Below, piece by piece: positions 21,427-35,200 of a stretch of 64,000 nt of DNA. Position 1 is the first letter of the stretch; every line of letters begins with the position of its first letter. A program made the translations under genes and the position numbers. The notes below the pieces were generated by a model that ran no database searches, had not been told where the DNA came from, and saw only the letters and a program-made list of their open reading frames with translations. Location: assembly GCA_037783545.1 (NCBI GenBank), contig JBBELK010000980.1:50587-114586 (forward strand). The letters are read 5' to 3'. This stretch comes from Henricia sp. BOLD:AAB3569 (taxonomy: Eukaryota > Echinodermata > Asteroidea > Spinulosida > Echinasteridae).

Positions 21427-24396
21427 GTGGCTGTCTGTACACACCTCTTTGGGGTACTCCTGAGTTGTGCGCATGCTCAGTCATTCGGACTGTCGTTAAC
21501 GCACCGCAGTTTGGCTCGGCAATTTGGTCAAAGTGTGGTCCAAACGTCGGCAAATTTGGAGGTCGAAAAATGTTCCGACGAACTTCAAATTGTGCATGCC
21601 CTAAACTCTCTATATTGCGCACTTGTCATAAAAAATTGACAGACTTTCGCCGGGAAATGGCAGAGAAATTTCAAAGTTTAGAAAAAAATGGGTTGAGGCT
21701 TTCTGACTGCTCTCGCGCAAACCGTGGCTGTCTGTACACACCTCTTTGGGGTACTCCTGAGTTGTGCGCATGCTCAGTCATTCGGACTGTCGTTAACGCA
21801 CCGCAGTTTGGCTCGGCAATTTGGTCAAAGTGTGGTCCAAACGTCGGCAAATTTGGAGGTCGAAAAATGTTCCGACGAACTTCAAATTTTGCATGCCCTA
21901 AACTCTCTATATTGCGCACTTGTCATAAAAAATTGACAGACTTTCGCCGGGAAATGGCAGAGAAATTTCAAAGTTTAGAAAAAACTGGGTTGAGGCTTCC
22001 TGACTGCTCTCGCGCAAACCGTGGCTGTCTGTACACACCTCTTTGGGGTACTCATGAGTTGTGCGCATGCTCAGTCATTCGGACTGTCGTTAACGCACCG
22101 CAGTTTGGCTCGGCAATTTGGTCAAAGTGTGGTCCAAACGTCGGCAAATTTGGAGGTCGAAAAATGTTCCGACGAACTTCAAATTTTGCATGCCCTAAAC
22201 TCTCTATATTGCGCACTTGTCATAAAAAATTGACAGACTTTCGCCGGGAAATGGCAGAGAAATTTCAAAGTTTAGAAAAAACTGGGTTAAGGCTTCCTGA
22301 CTGCTCTCGCGCAAACCGTGGCTGTCTGTACACACCTCTTTGGGGTACTCCTGAGTTGTGCGCATGCTCAGTCATTCGGACTGTCGTTAACGCACCGCAG
22401 TTTGGCTCGGCAATTTGGTCAAAGTGTGGTCCAAACGTCGGCAAATTTGGAGGTCGAAAAATGTTCCGACGAACTTCAAATTTTGCATGCCCTAAACTCT
22501 CTATATTGCGCACTTGTCATACAAAATTGACAGACTTTCTCCGGGAAATGGCAGAGAAATTTCAAAGTTTAGAAAAAACTGGGTTGAGGCTTCCTGACTG
22601 CTCTCGCGCAAACCGTGGCTGTCTGTACACACCTCTTTGGGGTACTCCTGAGTTGTGCGCATGCTCAGTCATTCGGACTGTCGTTAACGCACCGCAGTTT
22701 GGCTCGGCAATTTGGTCAAAGTGTGGTCCAAACGTCGGCAAATTTGGAGGTCGAAAAATGTTCCGACGAACTTCAAATTTTGCATGCCCTAAACTCTCTA
22801 TATTGCGCACTTGTCATAAAAAATTGACAGACTTTCGCCGGGAAATGGCAGAGAAATTTCAAAGTTTAGAAAAAACTGGGTTGAGGCTTCCTGACTGCTC
22901 TCGCGCAAACCGTGGCTGTCTGTACACACCTCTTTGGCTTACTCCTGAGTTGTGCGCATGCTCAGTCATTCGGACTGTCGTTACCGCACCGCAGTTTGGC
23001 TCGGCAATTTGGTCAAAGTGTGGTCCAAACGTCGGCAAATTTGGAGGTCGAAAAATATTCCGACGAACTTCAAATTTTGCATGCCCTAAACTCTCTATAT
23101 TGCGCACTTGTCATACAAAATTGACAGACTTTCGCCGGGAAATGGCAGAGAAATTTCAAAGTTTAGACAAAACTGGGTTGAGGCTTCCTGACTGCTCTCG
23201 CGCAAACCGTGGCTGTCTGTACACACCTCTTTGGGGTACTCCTGAGTTGTGCGCATGCTCAGTCATTCGGACTGTCGTTAACGCACCGCAGTTTGGCTCG
23301 GCAATTTGGTCAAAGTGTGGTCCAAACGTCGGCAAATTTGGAGGTCGAAAAATGTTCCGACGAACTTCAAATTTTGCATGCCCTAAACTCTCTATATTGC
23401 GCACTTGTCATAAAAAATTGACAGACTTTCGCCGGGAAATGGCAGAGAAATTTCAAAGTTTAGAAAAAACTGGGTTGAGGCTTCCTGACTGCTCTCGCGC
23501 AAACCGTGGCTGTCTGTACACACCTCTTTGGGGTACTCCTGAGTTGTGCGCATGCTCAGTCATTCGGACTGTCGTTAACGCACCGCAGTTTGGCTCGGCA
23601 ATTTGGTCAAAGTGTGGTCCAAACGTCGGCAAATTTGGAGGTCGAAAAATGTTCCGACGAACTTCAAATTTTGCATGCCCTAAACTCTCTATATTGCGCA
23701 CTTGTCGTAAAAAATTGACAGACTTTCGCCGGGAAATGGCAGAGAAATTTCAAAGTTTAGAAAAAACTGGGTTGAGGCTTCCTGACTGCTCTCGCGCAAA
23801 CCGTGGCTGTCTGTACACACCTCTTTGGGGTACTCCTGAGTTGTGCGCATGCTCAGTCATTCGGACTGTCGTTAACGCACCGCAGTTTGGCTCGGCAATT
23901 TGGTCAAAGTGTGGTCCAAACGTCGGCAAATTTGGAGGTCGAAAAATGTTCCGACGAACTTCAAATTTTGCATGCCCTAAACTCTCTATATTGCGCACTT
24001 GTCATAACAAATTGACAGACTTTCGCCGGGAAATGGCAGAGAAATTTCAAAGTTTAGAAAAAACTGGGTTGAGGCTTCCTGACTGCTCTCGCGCAAACCG
24101 TGGCTGTCTGTACACACCTCTTTGGGGTACTCCTGAGTTGTGCGCATGCTCAGTCATTCGGACTGTCGTTAACGCACCGCAGTTTGGCTCGGCAATTTGG
24201 TCAAAGTGTGGTCCAAACGTCGGCAAATTTGGAGGTCGAAAAATGTTCCGACGAACTTCAAATTTTGCATGCCCTAAACTCTCTATATTGCGCACTTGTC
24301 ATAAAAAATTGACAGACTTTCGCCGGGAAATGGCAGAGAAATTTCAAAGTTTAGAAAAAACTGGGTTGAGGCTTCCTGACTGCTCTCGCGCAAACC

Positions 24397-26771
24397 GTGG
24401 CTGTCTGTACACACATCTTTGGGGTACTCCTGAGTTGTGCGCATGCTCAGTCATTCGGACTGTCATTAACGCACCGCAGTTTGGCTCGGCAATTTGGTCA
24501 AAGTGTGGTCCAAACGTCGGCAAATTTGGAGGTCGAAAAATGTTCCGACGAACTTCAAATTTTGCATGCCCTAAACTCTCTATATTGCGCACTTGTCATA
24601 AAAAATTGACAGACTTTCGCCGGGAAATGGCAGAGAAATTTCAAAGTTTAGAAAAAACTGGGTTGAGGCTTCCTGACTGCTCTCGCGCAAACCGTGGCTG
24701 TCTGTACACACCTCTTTGGGGTACTCCTGAGTTGTGCGCATGCTCAGTCATTCGGACTGTCGTTAACGCACCGCAGTTTGGCTCGGCAATTTGGTCAAAG
24801 TGTGGTCCAAACGTCGGCAAATTTGGAGGTCGAAACATTTTCCGACGAACTTCAAATTTTGCATGCCCTAAACTCTCTATATTGCGCACTTGTCATAAAA
24901 AATTGACAGACTTTCGCCGGGAAATGGCAGAGAAATTTCAAAGTTTAGAAAAAACTGGGTTGAGGCTTCCTGACTGCTCTCGCGCAAACCGTGGCTGTCT
25001 GTACACAACTCTTTGGGGTACTCCTGAGTTGTGCGCATGCTCAGTCATTCGGACTGTCGTTAACGCACCGCAGTTTGGCTCGGCAATTTGGTCAAAGTGT
25101 GGTCCAAACGTCGGCAAATTTGGAGGTCGAAAAATGTTCCGACGAACTTCAAATTTTGCATGCCCTAAACTCTCTATATTGCGCACTTGTCATAAAAAAT
25201 TGACAGACTTTCGCCGGGAAATGGCAGAGAAATTTCAAAGTTTAGAAAAAACTGGGTTGAGGCTTCCTGACTGCTCTCGCGCAAACCGTGGCTGTCTGTA
25301 CACACCTCTTTGGGGTACTCCTGAGTTGTGCGCATGCTCAGTCATTCGGACTGTCGTTAACGCACCGCAGTTTGGCTCGGCAATTTGGTCAAAGTGTGGT
25401 CCAAACGTCGGCAAATTTGGAGGTCGAAAAATGTTCCGACGAACTTCAAATTTTGCATGCTCTAAACTCTCTATATTGCGCACTTGTCATAAAAAATTGA
25501 CAGACTTTCGCCGGGAAATGGCAGAGAAATTTCAAAGTTTAGAAAAAACTGGGTTGAGGCTTCCTGACTGCTCTCGCGCAAACCGTGGCTGTCTGTACAC
25601 ACATCTTTGGGGTACTCCTGAGTTGTGCGCATGCTCAGTCATTCGGACTGTCATTAACGCACCGCAGTTTGGCTCGGCAATTTGGTCAAAGTGTGGTCCA
25701 AACGTCGGCAAATTTGGAGGTCAAAAAATGTTCCGACGAACTTCAAATTTTGCATGCCCTAAACTCTCTATATTGCGCACTTGTCATAAAAAATTGACAG
25801 ACTTTCGCCGGGAAATGGCAGAGAAATTTCAAAGTTTAGAAAAAACTGGGTTGAGGCTTCCTGACTGCTCTCGCGCAAACCGTGGCTGTCTGTACACACC
25901 TCTTTGGGGTACTCCTGAGTTGTGCGCATGCTCAGTCATTCGGACTGTCGTTAACGCACCGCAGTTTGGCTCGGCAATTTGGTCAAAGTGTGGTCCAAAC
26001 GTCGGCAAATTTGGAGGTCGAAAAATTTTCCGACGAACTTCAAATTTTGCATGCCCTAAACTCTCTATATTGCGCACTTGTCATAAAAAATTGACAGACT
26101 TTCGCCGGGAAATGGCAGAGAAATTTCAAAGTTTAGAAAAAACTGGGTTGAGGCTTCCTGACTGCTCTCGCGCAAACCGTGGCTGTCTGTACACAACTCT
26201 TTGGGGTACTCCTGAGTTGTGCGCATGCTCAGTCATTCGGACTGTCGTTAACGCACCGCAGTTTGGCTCGGCAATTTGGTCAAAGTGTGGTCCAAACGTC
26301 GGCAAATTTGGAGGTCGAAAAATGTTCCGACGAACTTCAAATTTTGCATGCCCTAAACTCTCTATATTGCGCACTTGTCATAAAAAATTGACAGACTTTC
26401 GCCGGGAAATGGCAGAGAAATTTCAAAGTTTAGAAAAAACTGGGTTGAGGCTTCCTGACTGCTCTCGCGCAAACCGTGGCTGTCTGTACACACCTCTTTG
26501 GGGTACTCCTGAGTTGTGCGCATGCTCAGTCATTCGGACTGTCGTTAACGCACCGCAGTTTGGCTCGGCAATTTGGTCAAAGTGTGGTCCAAACGTCGGC
26601 AAATTTGGAGGTCGAAAAATGTTCCGACGAACTTCAAATTTTGCATGCTCTAAACTCTCTATATTGCGCACTTGTCATAAAAATTGACAGACTTTCGCCA
26701 GGAAATGGCAGAGAAATTTCAAAGTTTAGAAAAAACTGGGTTGAGGCTTCCTGACTGCTCTCGCGCAAACC
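24397..26771 (+). repeat. Tetramer higher-order repeat, 1188 bp, two copies
   Basis: The order is ACACATCTTTGG with GTCATTAACG (24397 and 25585), then TTTTCC in place of TGTTCC (24694 and 25882), then ACACAACTC (24991 and 26179), then GCATGCTCTAAAC (25288 and 26476). All four linked variants repeat at 1188 bp. The monomer after the second unit (26772) again has GCATGCTCT and the five-A run, so the last monomer was also duplicated singly. Confidence 0.88.
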
Positions 26772-27662
26772 GTGGCTGTCTGTACACACCTCTTTGGGGT
26801 ACTCCTGAGTTGTGCGCATGCTCAGTCATTCGGACTGTCGTTAACGCACCGCAGTTTGGCTCGGCAATTTGGTCAAAGTGTGGTCCAAACGTCGGCAAAT
26901 TTGGAGGTCGAAAAATGTTCCGACGAACTTCAAATTTTGCATGCTCTAAACTCTCTATATTGCGCACTTGTCATAAAAATTGACAGACTTTCGCCGGGAA
27001 ATGGCAGAGAAATTTCAAAGTTTAGAAAAAACTGGGTTGAGGCTTCCTGACTGCTCTCGCGCAAACCGTGGCTGTCTGTACACACCTCTTTGGGGTACTC
27101 CTGAGTTGTGCGCATGCTCAGTCATTCGGACTGTCGTTAACGCACCGCAGTTTGGCTCGGCAATTTGGTCAAAGTGTGGTCCAAACGTCGGCAAATTTGG
27201 AGGTCGAAAAATGTTCCGACGAACTTCAAATTTTGCATGCCCTAAACTCTCTATATTGCGCACTTGTCATAAAAAATTGACAGACTTTCGCCGGGAAATG
27301 GCAGAGAAATTTCAAAGTTTAGAAAAAACTGGGTTGAGGCTTCCTGACTGCTCTCGCGCAAACCGTGGCTGTCTGTACACACCTCTTTGGGGTACTCCTG
27401 AGTTGTGCGCATGCTCAGTCATTCGGACTGTCGTTAACGCACCGCAGTTTGGCTCGGCAATTTGGTCAAAGTGTGGTCCAAACGTCGGCAAATTTGGAGG
27501 TCGAAAAATGTTCCGACGAACTTCAAATTTTGCATGCCCTAAACTCTCTATATTGCGCACTTGTCATAAAAAAATTGACAGACTTTCGCCGGGAAATGGC
27601 AGAGAAATTTCAAAGTTTAGAAAAAACTGGGTTGAGGCTTCCTGACTGCTCTCGCGCAAACC

Positions 27663-30038
27663 GTGGCTGTCTGTACACACCTCTTTGGGGTACTCCTGAG
27701 TTGTGCGCATGCTCAGTCATTCGGACTGTCGTTAACGCACCGCAGTTTGGCTCGGCAATTTGGTCAAAGTGTGGTCCAAACGTCGGCAAATTTGGAGGTC
27801 GAAAAATATTCCGACGAACTTCAAATTTTGCATGCCCTAAACTCTCTATATTGCGCACTTGTCATACAAAATTGACAGACTTTCGCCGGGAAATGGCAGA
27901 GAAATTTCAAAGTTTAGAAAAAACTGGGTTGAGGCTTCCTGACTGCTCTCGCGCAAACCGTGGCTGTCTGTACACACCTCTTTGGGGTACTCCTGAGTTG
28001 TGCGCATGCTCAGTCATTCGGACTGTCGTTAACGCACCGCAGTTTGGCTCGGCAATTTGGTCAAAGTGTGGTCCAAACGTCGGCAAATTTGGAGGTCGAA
28101 AAATGTTCCGACGAACTTCAAATTTTGCATGCCCTAAACTCTCTATATTGCGCACTTGTCATAAAAAATTGACAGACTTTCGCCGGGAAATGGCAGAGAA
28201 ATTTCAAAGTTTAGAAAAAACTGGGTTGAGGCTTCCTGACTGCTCTCGCGCAAACCGTGGCTGTCTGTACACACCTCTTTGGGGTACTCCTGAGTTGTGC
28301 GCATGCTCAGTCATTCGGACTGTCGTTAACGCACCGCAGTTTGGCTCGGCAATTTGGTCAAAGTGTGGTCCAAACGTCGGCAAATTTGGAGGTCGAAAAA
28401 TATTCCGACGAACTTCAAATTTTGCATGCCCTAAACTCTCTATATTGCGCACTTGTCATACAAAATTGACAGACTTTCGCCGGGAAATGGCAGAGAAATT
28501 TCAAAGTTTAGAAAAAACTGGGTTGAGGCTTCCTGACTGCTCTCGCGCAAACCGTGGCTGTCTGTACACACCTCTTTGGGGTACTCCTGAGTTGTGCGCA
28601 TGCTCAGTCATTCGGACTGTCGTTAACGCACCGCAGTTTGGCTCGGCAATTTGGTCAAAGTGTGGTCCAAACGTCGGCAAATTTGGAGGTCGAAAAATGT
28701 TCCGACGAACTTCAAATTTTGCATGCCCTAAACTCTCTATATTGCGCACTTGTCATAAAAAATTGACAGACTTTCGCCGGGAAATGGCAGAGAAATTTCA
28801 AAGTTTAGAAAAAACTGGGTTGAGGCTTCCTGACTGCTCTCGCGCAAACCGTGGCTGTCTGTACACACCTCTTTGGGGTACTCCTGAGTTGTGCGCATGC
28901 TCAGTCATTCGGACTGTCGTTAACGCACCGCAGTTTGGCTCGGCAATTTGGTCAAAGTGTGGTCCAAACGTCGGCAAATTTGGAGGTCGAAAAATATTCC
29001 GACGAACTTCAAATTTTGCATGCCCTAAACTCTCTATATTGCGCACTTGTCATACAAAATTGACAGACTTTCGCCGGGAAATGGCAGAGAAATTTCAAAG
29101 TTTAGAAAAAACTGGGTTGAGGCTTCCTGACTGCTCTCGCGCAAACCGTGGCTGTCTGTACACACCTCTTTGGGGTACTCCTGAGTTGTGCGCATGCTCA
29201 GTCATTCGGACTGTCGTTAACGCACCGCAGTTTGGCTCGGCAATTTGGTCAAAGTGTGGTCCAAACGTCGGCAAATTTGGAGGTCGAAAAATATTCCGAC
29301 GAACTTCAAATTTTGCATGCCCTAAACTCTCTATATTGCGCACTTGTCATACAAAATTGACAGACTTTCGCCGGGAAATGGCAGAGAAATTTCAAAGTTT
29401 AGAAAAAACTGGGTTGAGGCTTCCTGACTGCTCTCGCGCAAACCGTGGCTGTCTGTACACACCTCTTTGGGGTACTCCTGAGTTGTGCGCATGCTCAGTC
29501 ATTCGGACTGTCGTTAACGCACCGCAGTTTGGCTCGGCAATTTGGTCAAAGTGTGGTCCAAACGTCGGCAAATTTGGAGGTCGAAAAATGTTCCGACGAA
29601 CTTCAAATTTTGCATGTCCTAAACTCTCTATATTGCGCACTTGTCATAAAAAATTGACAGACTTTCGCCGGGAAATGGCAGAGAAATTTCAAAGTTTAGA
29701 AAAAACTGGGTTGAGGCTTCCTGACTGCTCTCGCGCAAACCGTGGCTGTCTGTACACACCTCTTTGGGGTACTCCTGAGTTGTGCGCATGCTCAGTCATT
29801 CGGACTGTCGTTAACGCACCGCAGTTTGGCTCGGCAATTTGGTCAAAGTGTGGTCCAAACGTCGGCAAATTTGGAGGTCGAAAAATATTCCGACGAACTT
29901 CAAATTTTGCATGCCCTAAACTCTCTATATTGCGCACTTGTCATACAAAATTGACAGACTTTCGCCGGGAAATGGCAGAGAAATTTCAAAGTTTAGAAAA
30001 AACTGGGTTGAGGCTTCCTGACTGCTCTCGCGCAAACC
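27663..30038 (+). repeat. Dimer higher-order repeat, 594 bp, alternating ATA/ATG types
   Basis: Monomers with AAAAATATTCC plus CATACAAAATTG (27663, 28257, 28851, 29148, 29742) alternate with AAAAATGTTCC plus CATAAAAAATTG types (27960, 28554, 29445). The pattern is a 594-bp dimer repeated in tandem, with one doubled ATA-type monomer at 28851/29148. Confidence 0.85.
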
Positions 30039-31226
30039 GTGGCTGTCTGTACACACCTCTTTGGGGTACTCCTGAGTTGTGCGCATGCTCAGTCATTCGG
30101 ACTGTCGTTAACGCACCGCAGTTTGGCTCGGCAATTTGGTCAAAGTGTGGTCCAAACGTCGGCAAATTTGGAGGTCGAAAAATGTTCCGACGAACTTCAA
30201 ATTTTGCATGCCCTAAACTCTCTATATTGCGCACTTGTCATAAAAAATTGACAGACTTTCGCCGGGAAATGGCAGAGAAATTTCAAAGTTTAGAAAAAAC
30301 TGGGTTGAGGCTTCCTGACTGCTCTCGCGCAAACCGTGGCTGTCTGTACACACCTCTTTGGGGTACTCCTGAGTTGTGCGCATGCTCAGTCATTCGGACT
30401 GTCGTTAACGCACCGCAGTTTGGCTCGGCAATTTGGTCAAAGTGTGGTCCAAACGTCGGCAAATTTGGAGGTCGAAAAATGTTCCGACGAACTTCAAATT
30501 TTGCATGCCCTAAACTCTCTATATTGCGCACTTGTCATAAAAAATTGACAGACTTTCGCCGGGAAATGGCAGAGAAATTTCAAAGTTTAGAAAAAACTGG
30601 GTTGAGGCTTCCTGACTGCTCTCGCGCAAACCGTGGCTGTCTGTACACACCTCTTTGGGGTACTCCTGAGTTGTGCGCATGCTCAGTCATTCGGACTGTC
30701 GTTAACGCACCGCAGTTTGGCTCGGCAATTTGGTCAAAGTGTGGTCCAAACGTCGGCAAATTTGGAGGTCGAAAAATGTTCCGACGAACTTCAAATTTTG
30801 CATGCCCTAAACTCTCTATATTGCGCACTTGTCATAACAAATTGACAGACTTTCGCCGGGAAATGGAAGAGAAATTTCAAAGTTTAGAAAAAACTGGGTT
30901 GAGGCTTCCTGACTGCTCTCGCGCAAACCGTGGCTGTCTGTACACACCTCTTTGGGGTACTCCTGAGTTGTGCGCATGCTCAGTCATTCGGACTGTCGTT
31001 AACGCACCGCAGTTTGGCTCGGCAATTTGGTCAAAGTGTGGTCCAAACGTCGGCAAATTTGGAGGTCGAAAAATGTTCCGACGAACTTCAAATTTTGCAT
31101 GCCCTAAACTCTCTATATTGCGCACTTGTCATACAAAATTGACAGACTTTCGCCGGGAAATGGCAGAGAAATTTCAAAGTTTAGAAAAAACTGGGTTGAG
31201 GCTTCCTGACTGCTCTCGCGCAAACC
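29742..31226 (+). repeat. Five-monomer segment with a second copy at 35682-37166
   Basis: The same order of monomer types occurs here and 5940 bp (20 monomers) downstream: ATA type, two AAAAAA types, an AACAAA type carrying the rare AAATGGAAGAG (near 30863 and 36803), then an ACAAAA type. The following monomers differ (AACAAA here, AAAAAA there), which bounds the copied segment on the right. Confidence 0.75.
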
Positions 31227-32217
31227 GTGGCTGTCTGTACACACCTCTTTGGGGTACTCCTGAGTTGTGCGCATGCTCAGTCATTCGGACTGTCGTTAAC
31301 GCACCGCAGTTTGGCTCGGCAATTTGGTCAAAGTGTGGTCCAAACGTCGGCAAATTTGGAGGTCGAAAAATGTTCCGACGAACTTCAAATTTTGCATGCC
31401 CTAAACTCTCTATATTGCGCACTTGTCATAACAAATTGACAGACTTTCGCCGGGAAATGGCAGAGAAATTTCAAAGTTTAGAAAAAACTGGGTTGAGGCT
31501 TCCTGACTGCTCTCGCGCAAACCGTGGCTGTCTGTACACACCTCTTTGGGGTACTCCTGAGTTGTGCGCATGCTCAGTCATTCGGACTGTCGTTAACGCA
31601 CCGCAGTTTGGCTCGGCAATTTGGTCAAAGTGTGGTCCAAACGTCGGCAAATTTGGAGGTCGAAAAATGTTCCGACGAACTTCAAATTTTGCATGCCCTA
31701 AACTCTCTATATTGCGCACTTGTCATAAAAAATTGACAGACTTTCGCCGGGAAATGGCAGAGAAATTTCAAAGTTTAGAAAAAACTGGGTTGAGGCTTCC
31801 TGACTGCTCTCGCGCAAACCGTGGCTGTCTGTACACACCTCTTTGGGGTACTCCTGAGTTGTGCGCATGCTCAGTCATTCGGACTGTCGTTAACGCACCG
31901 CAGTTTGGCTCGGCAATTTGGTCAAAGTGTGGTCCAAACGTCGGCAAATTTGGAGGTCGAAAAATGTTCCGACGAACTTCAAATTTTGCATGCCCTAAAC
32001 TCTCTATATTGCGCACTTGTCATAACAAATTGACAGACTTTCGCCGGGAAATGGCAGAGAAATTTCAAAGTTTAGAAAAAACTGGGTTGAGGCTTCCTGA
32101 CTGCTCTCGCGCAAACCGTGGCTGTCTGTACACACCTCTTTGGGGTACTCCTGAGTTGTGCGCATGCTCAGTCATTCGGACTGTCGTTAACGCACCGCAG
32201 TTTGGCTCGGCAATTTG

Positions 32218-35200
32218 ATCAAAGTGTGGTCCAAACGTCGGCAAATTTGGAGGTCGAAAAATGTTCCGACGAACTTCAAATTTTGCATGCCCTAAACTCT
32301 CTATATTGCGCACTTGTCATACAAAATTGACAGACTTTCGCCGGGAAATGGCAGAGAAATTTCAAAGTTTAGAAAAAACTGGGTTGAGGCTTCCTGACTG
32401 CTCTCGCGCAAACCGTGGCTGTCTGTACACACCTCTTTGGGGTACTCCTGAGTTGTGCGCATGCTCAGTCATTCGGACTGTCGTTAACGCACCGCAGTTT
32501 GGCTCGGCAATTTAGTCAAAGTGTGGTCCAAACGTAGGCAAATTTGGAGGTCGAAAAATGTTCCGACGAACTTCAAATTTTGCATGCCCTAAACTCTCTA
32601 TATTGCGCACTTGTCATAATAAATTGACAGACTTTCGCCGGGAAATGGCAGAGAAATTTCAAAGTTTAGAAAAAACTGGGTTGAGGCTTCCTGACTGCTC
32701 TCGCGCAAACCGTGGCTGTCTGTACACACCTCTTTGGGGTACTCCTGAGTTGTGCGCATGCTCAGTCATTCGGACTGTCGTTAACGCACCGCAGTTTGGC
32801 TCGGCAATTTGGTCAAAGTGTGGTCCAAACGTCGGCAAATTTGGAGGTCGAAAAATGTTCCGACGAACTTCAAATTTTGCATGCCCTAAACTCTCTATAT
32901 TGCGCACTTGTCATAACAAATTGACAGACTTTCGCCGGGAAATGGCAGAGAAATTTCAAAGTTTAGAAAAAACTGGGTTGAGGCTTCCTGACTGCTCTCG
33001 CGCAAACCGTGGCTGTCTGTACACACCTCTTTGGGGTACTCCTGAGTTGTGCGCATGCTCAGTCATTCGGACTGTCGTTAACGCACCGCAGTTTGGCTCG
33101 GCAATTTGGTCAAAGTGTGGTCCAAACGTCGGCAAATTTGGAGGTCGAAAAATGTTCCGACGAACTTCAAATTTTGCATGCCCTAAACTCTCTATATTGC
33201 GCACTTGTCATACAAAATTGACAGACTTTCGCCGGGAAATGGCAGAGAAATTTCAAAGTTTAGAAAAAACTGGGTTGAGGCTTCCTGACTGCTCTCGCGC
33301 AAACCGTGGCTGTCTGTACACACCTCTTTGGGGTACTCCTGAGTTGTGCGCATGCTCAGTCATTCGGACTGTCGTTAACGCACCGCAGTTTGGCTCGGCA
33401 ATTTAGTCAAAGTGTGGTCCAAACGTAGGCAAATTTGGAGGTCGAAAAATGTTCCGACGAACTTCAAATTTTGCATGCCCTAAACTCTCTATATTGCGCA
33501 CTTGTCATAAGAAATTGACAGACTTTCGCCGGGAAATGGCAGAGAAATTTCAAAGTTTAGAAAAAACTGGGTTGAGGCTTCCTGACTGCTCTCGCGCAAA
33601 CCGTGGCTGTCTGTACACACCTCTTTGGGGTACTCCTGAGTTGTGCGCATGCTCAGTCATTCGGACTGTCGTTAACGCACCGCAGTTTGGCTCGGCAATT
33701 TGGTCAAAGTGTGGTCGAAACGTCGGCAAATTTGGAGGTCGAAAAATGTTCCGACGAACTTCAAATTTTGCATGCCCTAAACTCTCTATATTGCGCACTT
33801 GTCATAAAAAATTGACAGACTTTCGCCGGGAAATGGCAGAGAAATTTCAAAGTTTAGAAAAAACTGGGTTGAGGCTTCCTGACTGCTCTCGCGCAAACCG
33901 TGGCTGTCTGTACACACCTCTTTGGGGTACTCCTGAGTTGTGCGCATGCTCAGTCATTCGGACTGTCGTTAACGCACCGCAGTTTGGCTCGGCAATTTGG
34001 TCAAAGTGTGGTCCAAACGTCGGCAAATTTGGAGGTCGAAAAATGTTCCGACGAACTTCAAATTTTGCATGCCCTAAACTCTCTATATTGCGCACTTGTC
34101 ATAACAAATTGACAGACTTTCGCCGGGAAATGGCAGAGAAATTTCAAAGTTTAGAAAAAACTGGGTTGAGGCTTCCTGACTGCTCTCGCGCAAACCGTGG
34201 CTGTCTGTACACACCTCTTTGGGGTACTCCTGAGTTGTGCGCATGCTCAGTCATTCGGACTGTCGTTAACGCACCGCAGTTTGGCTCGGCAATTTGGTCA
34301 AAGTGTGGTCCAAACGTCGGCAAATTTGGAGGTCGAAAAATGTTCCGACGAACTTCAAATTTTGCATGCCCTAAACTCTCTATATTGCGCACTTGTCATA
34401 CAAAATTGACAGACTTTCGCCGGGAAATGGCAGAGAAATTTCAAAGTTTAGAAAAAACTGGGTTGAGGCTTCCTGACTGCTCTCGCGCAAACCGTGGCTG
34501 TCTGTACACACCTCTTTGGGGTACTCCTGAGTTGTGCGCATGCTCAGTCATTCGGACTGTCGTTAACGCACCGCAGTTTGGCTCGGCAATTTAGTCAAAG
34601 TGTGGTCCAAACGTAGGCAAATTTGGAGGTCGAAAAATGTTCCGACGAACTTCAAATTTTGCATGCCCTAAACTCTCTATATTGCGCACTTGTCATAAAA
34701 AATTGACAGACTTTCGCCGGGAAATGGCAGAGAAATTTCAAAGTTTAGAAAAAACTGGGTTGAGGCTTCCTGACTGCTCTCGCGCAAACCGTGGCTGTCT
34801 GTACACACCTCTTTGGGGTACTCCTGAGTTGTGCGCATGCTCAGTCATTCGGACTGTCGTTAACGCACCGCAGTTTGGCTCGGCAATTTGGTCAAAGTGT
34901 GGTCCAAACGTCGGCAAATTTGGAGGTCGAAAAATGTTCCGACGAACTTCAAATTTTGCATGCCCTAAACTCTCTATATTGCGCACTTGTCATAAAAAAT
35001 TGACAGACTTTCGCCTGGAAATGGCAGAGAAATTTCAAAGTTTAGAAAAAACTGGGTTGAGGCTTCCTGACTGCTCTCGCGCAAACCGTGGCTGTCTGTA
35101 CACACCTCTTTGGGGTACTCCTGAGTTGTGCGCATGCTCAGTCATTCGGACTGTCGTTAACGCACCGCAGTTTGGCTCGGCAATTTGGTCAAAGTGTGGT

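Noticed and set aside
21396-26687. A giant repetitive protein of 1763 residues, and similar frames elsewhere
   Set aside because: It is the satellite read in its stop-free frame. Single-base length changes break the same frame in most other parts of the array, and substitutions show no sign of preserving the amino acids.
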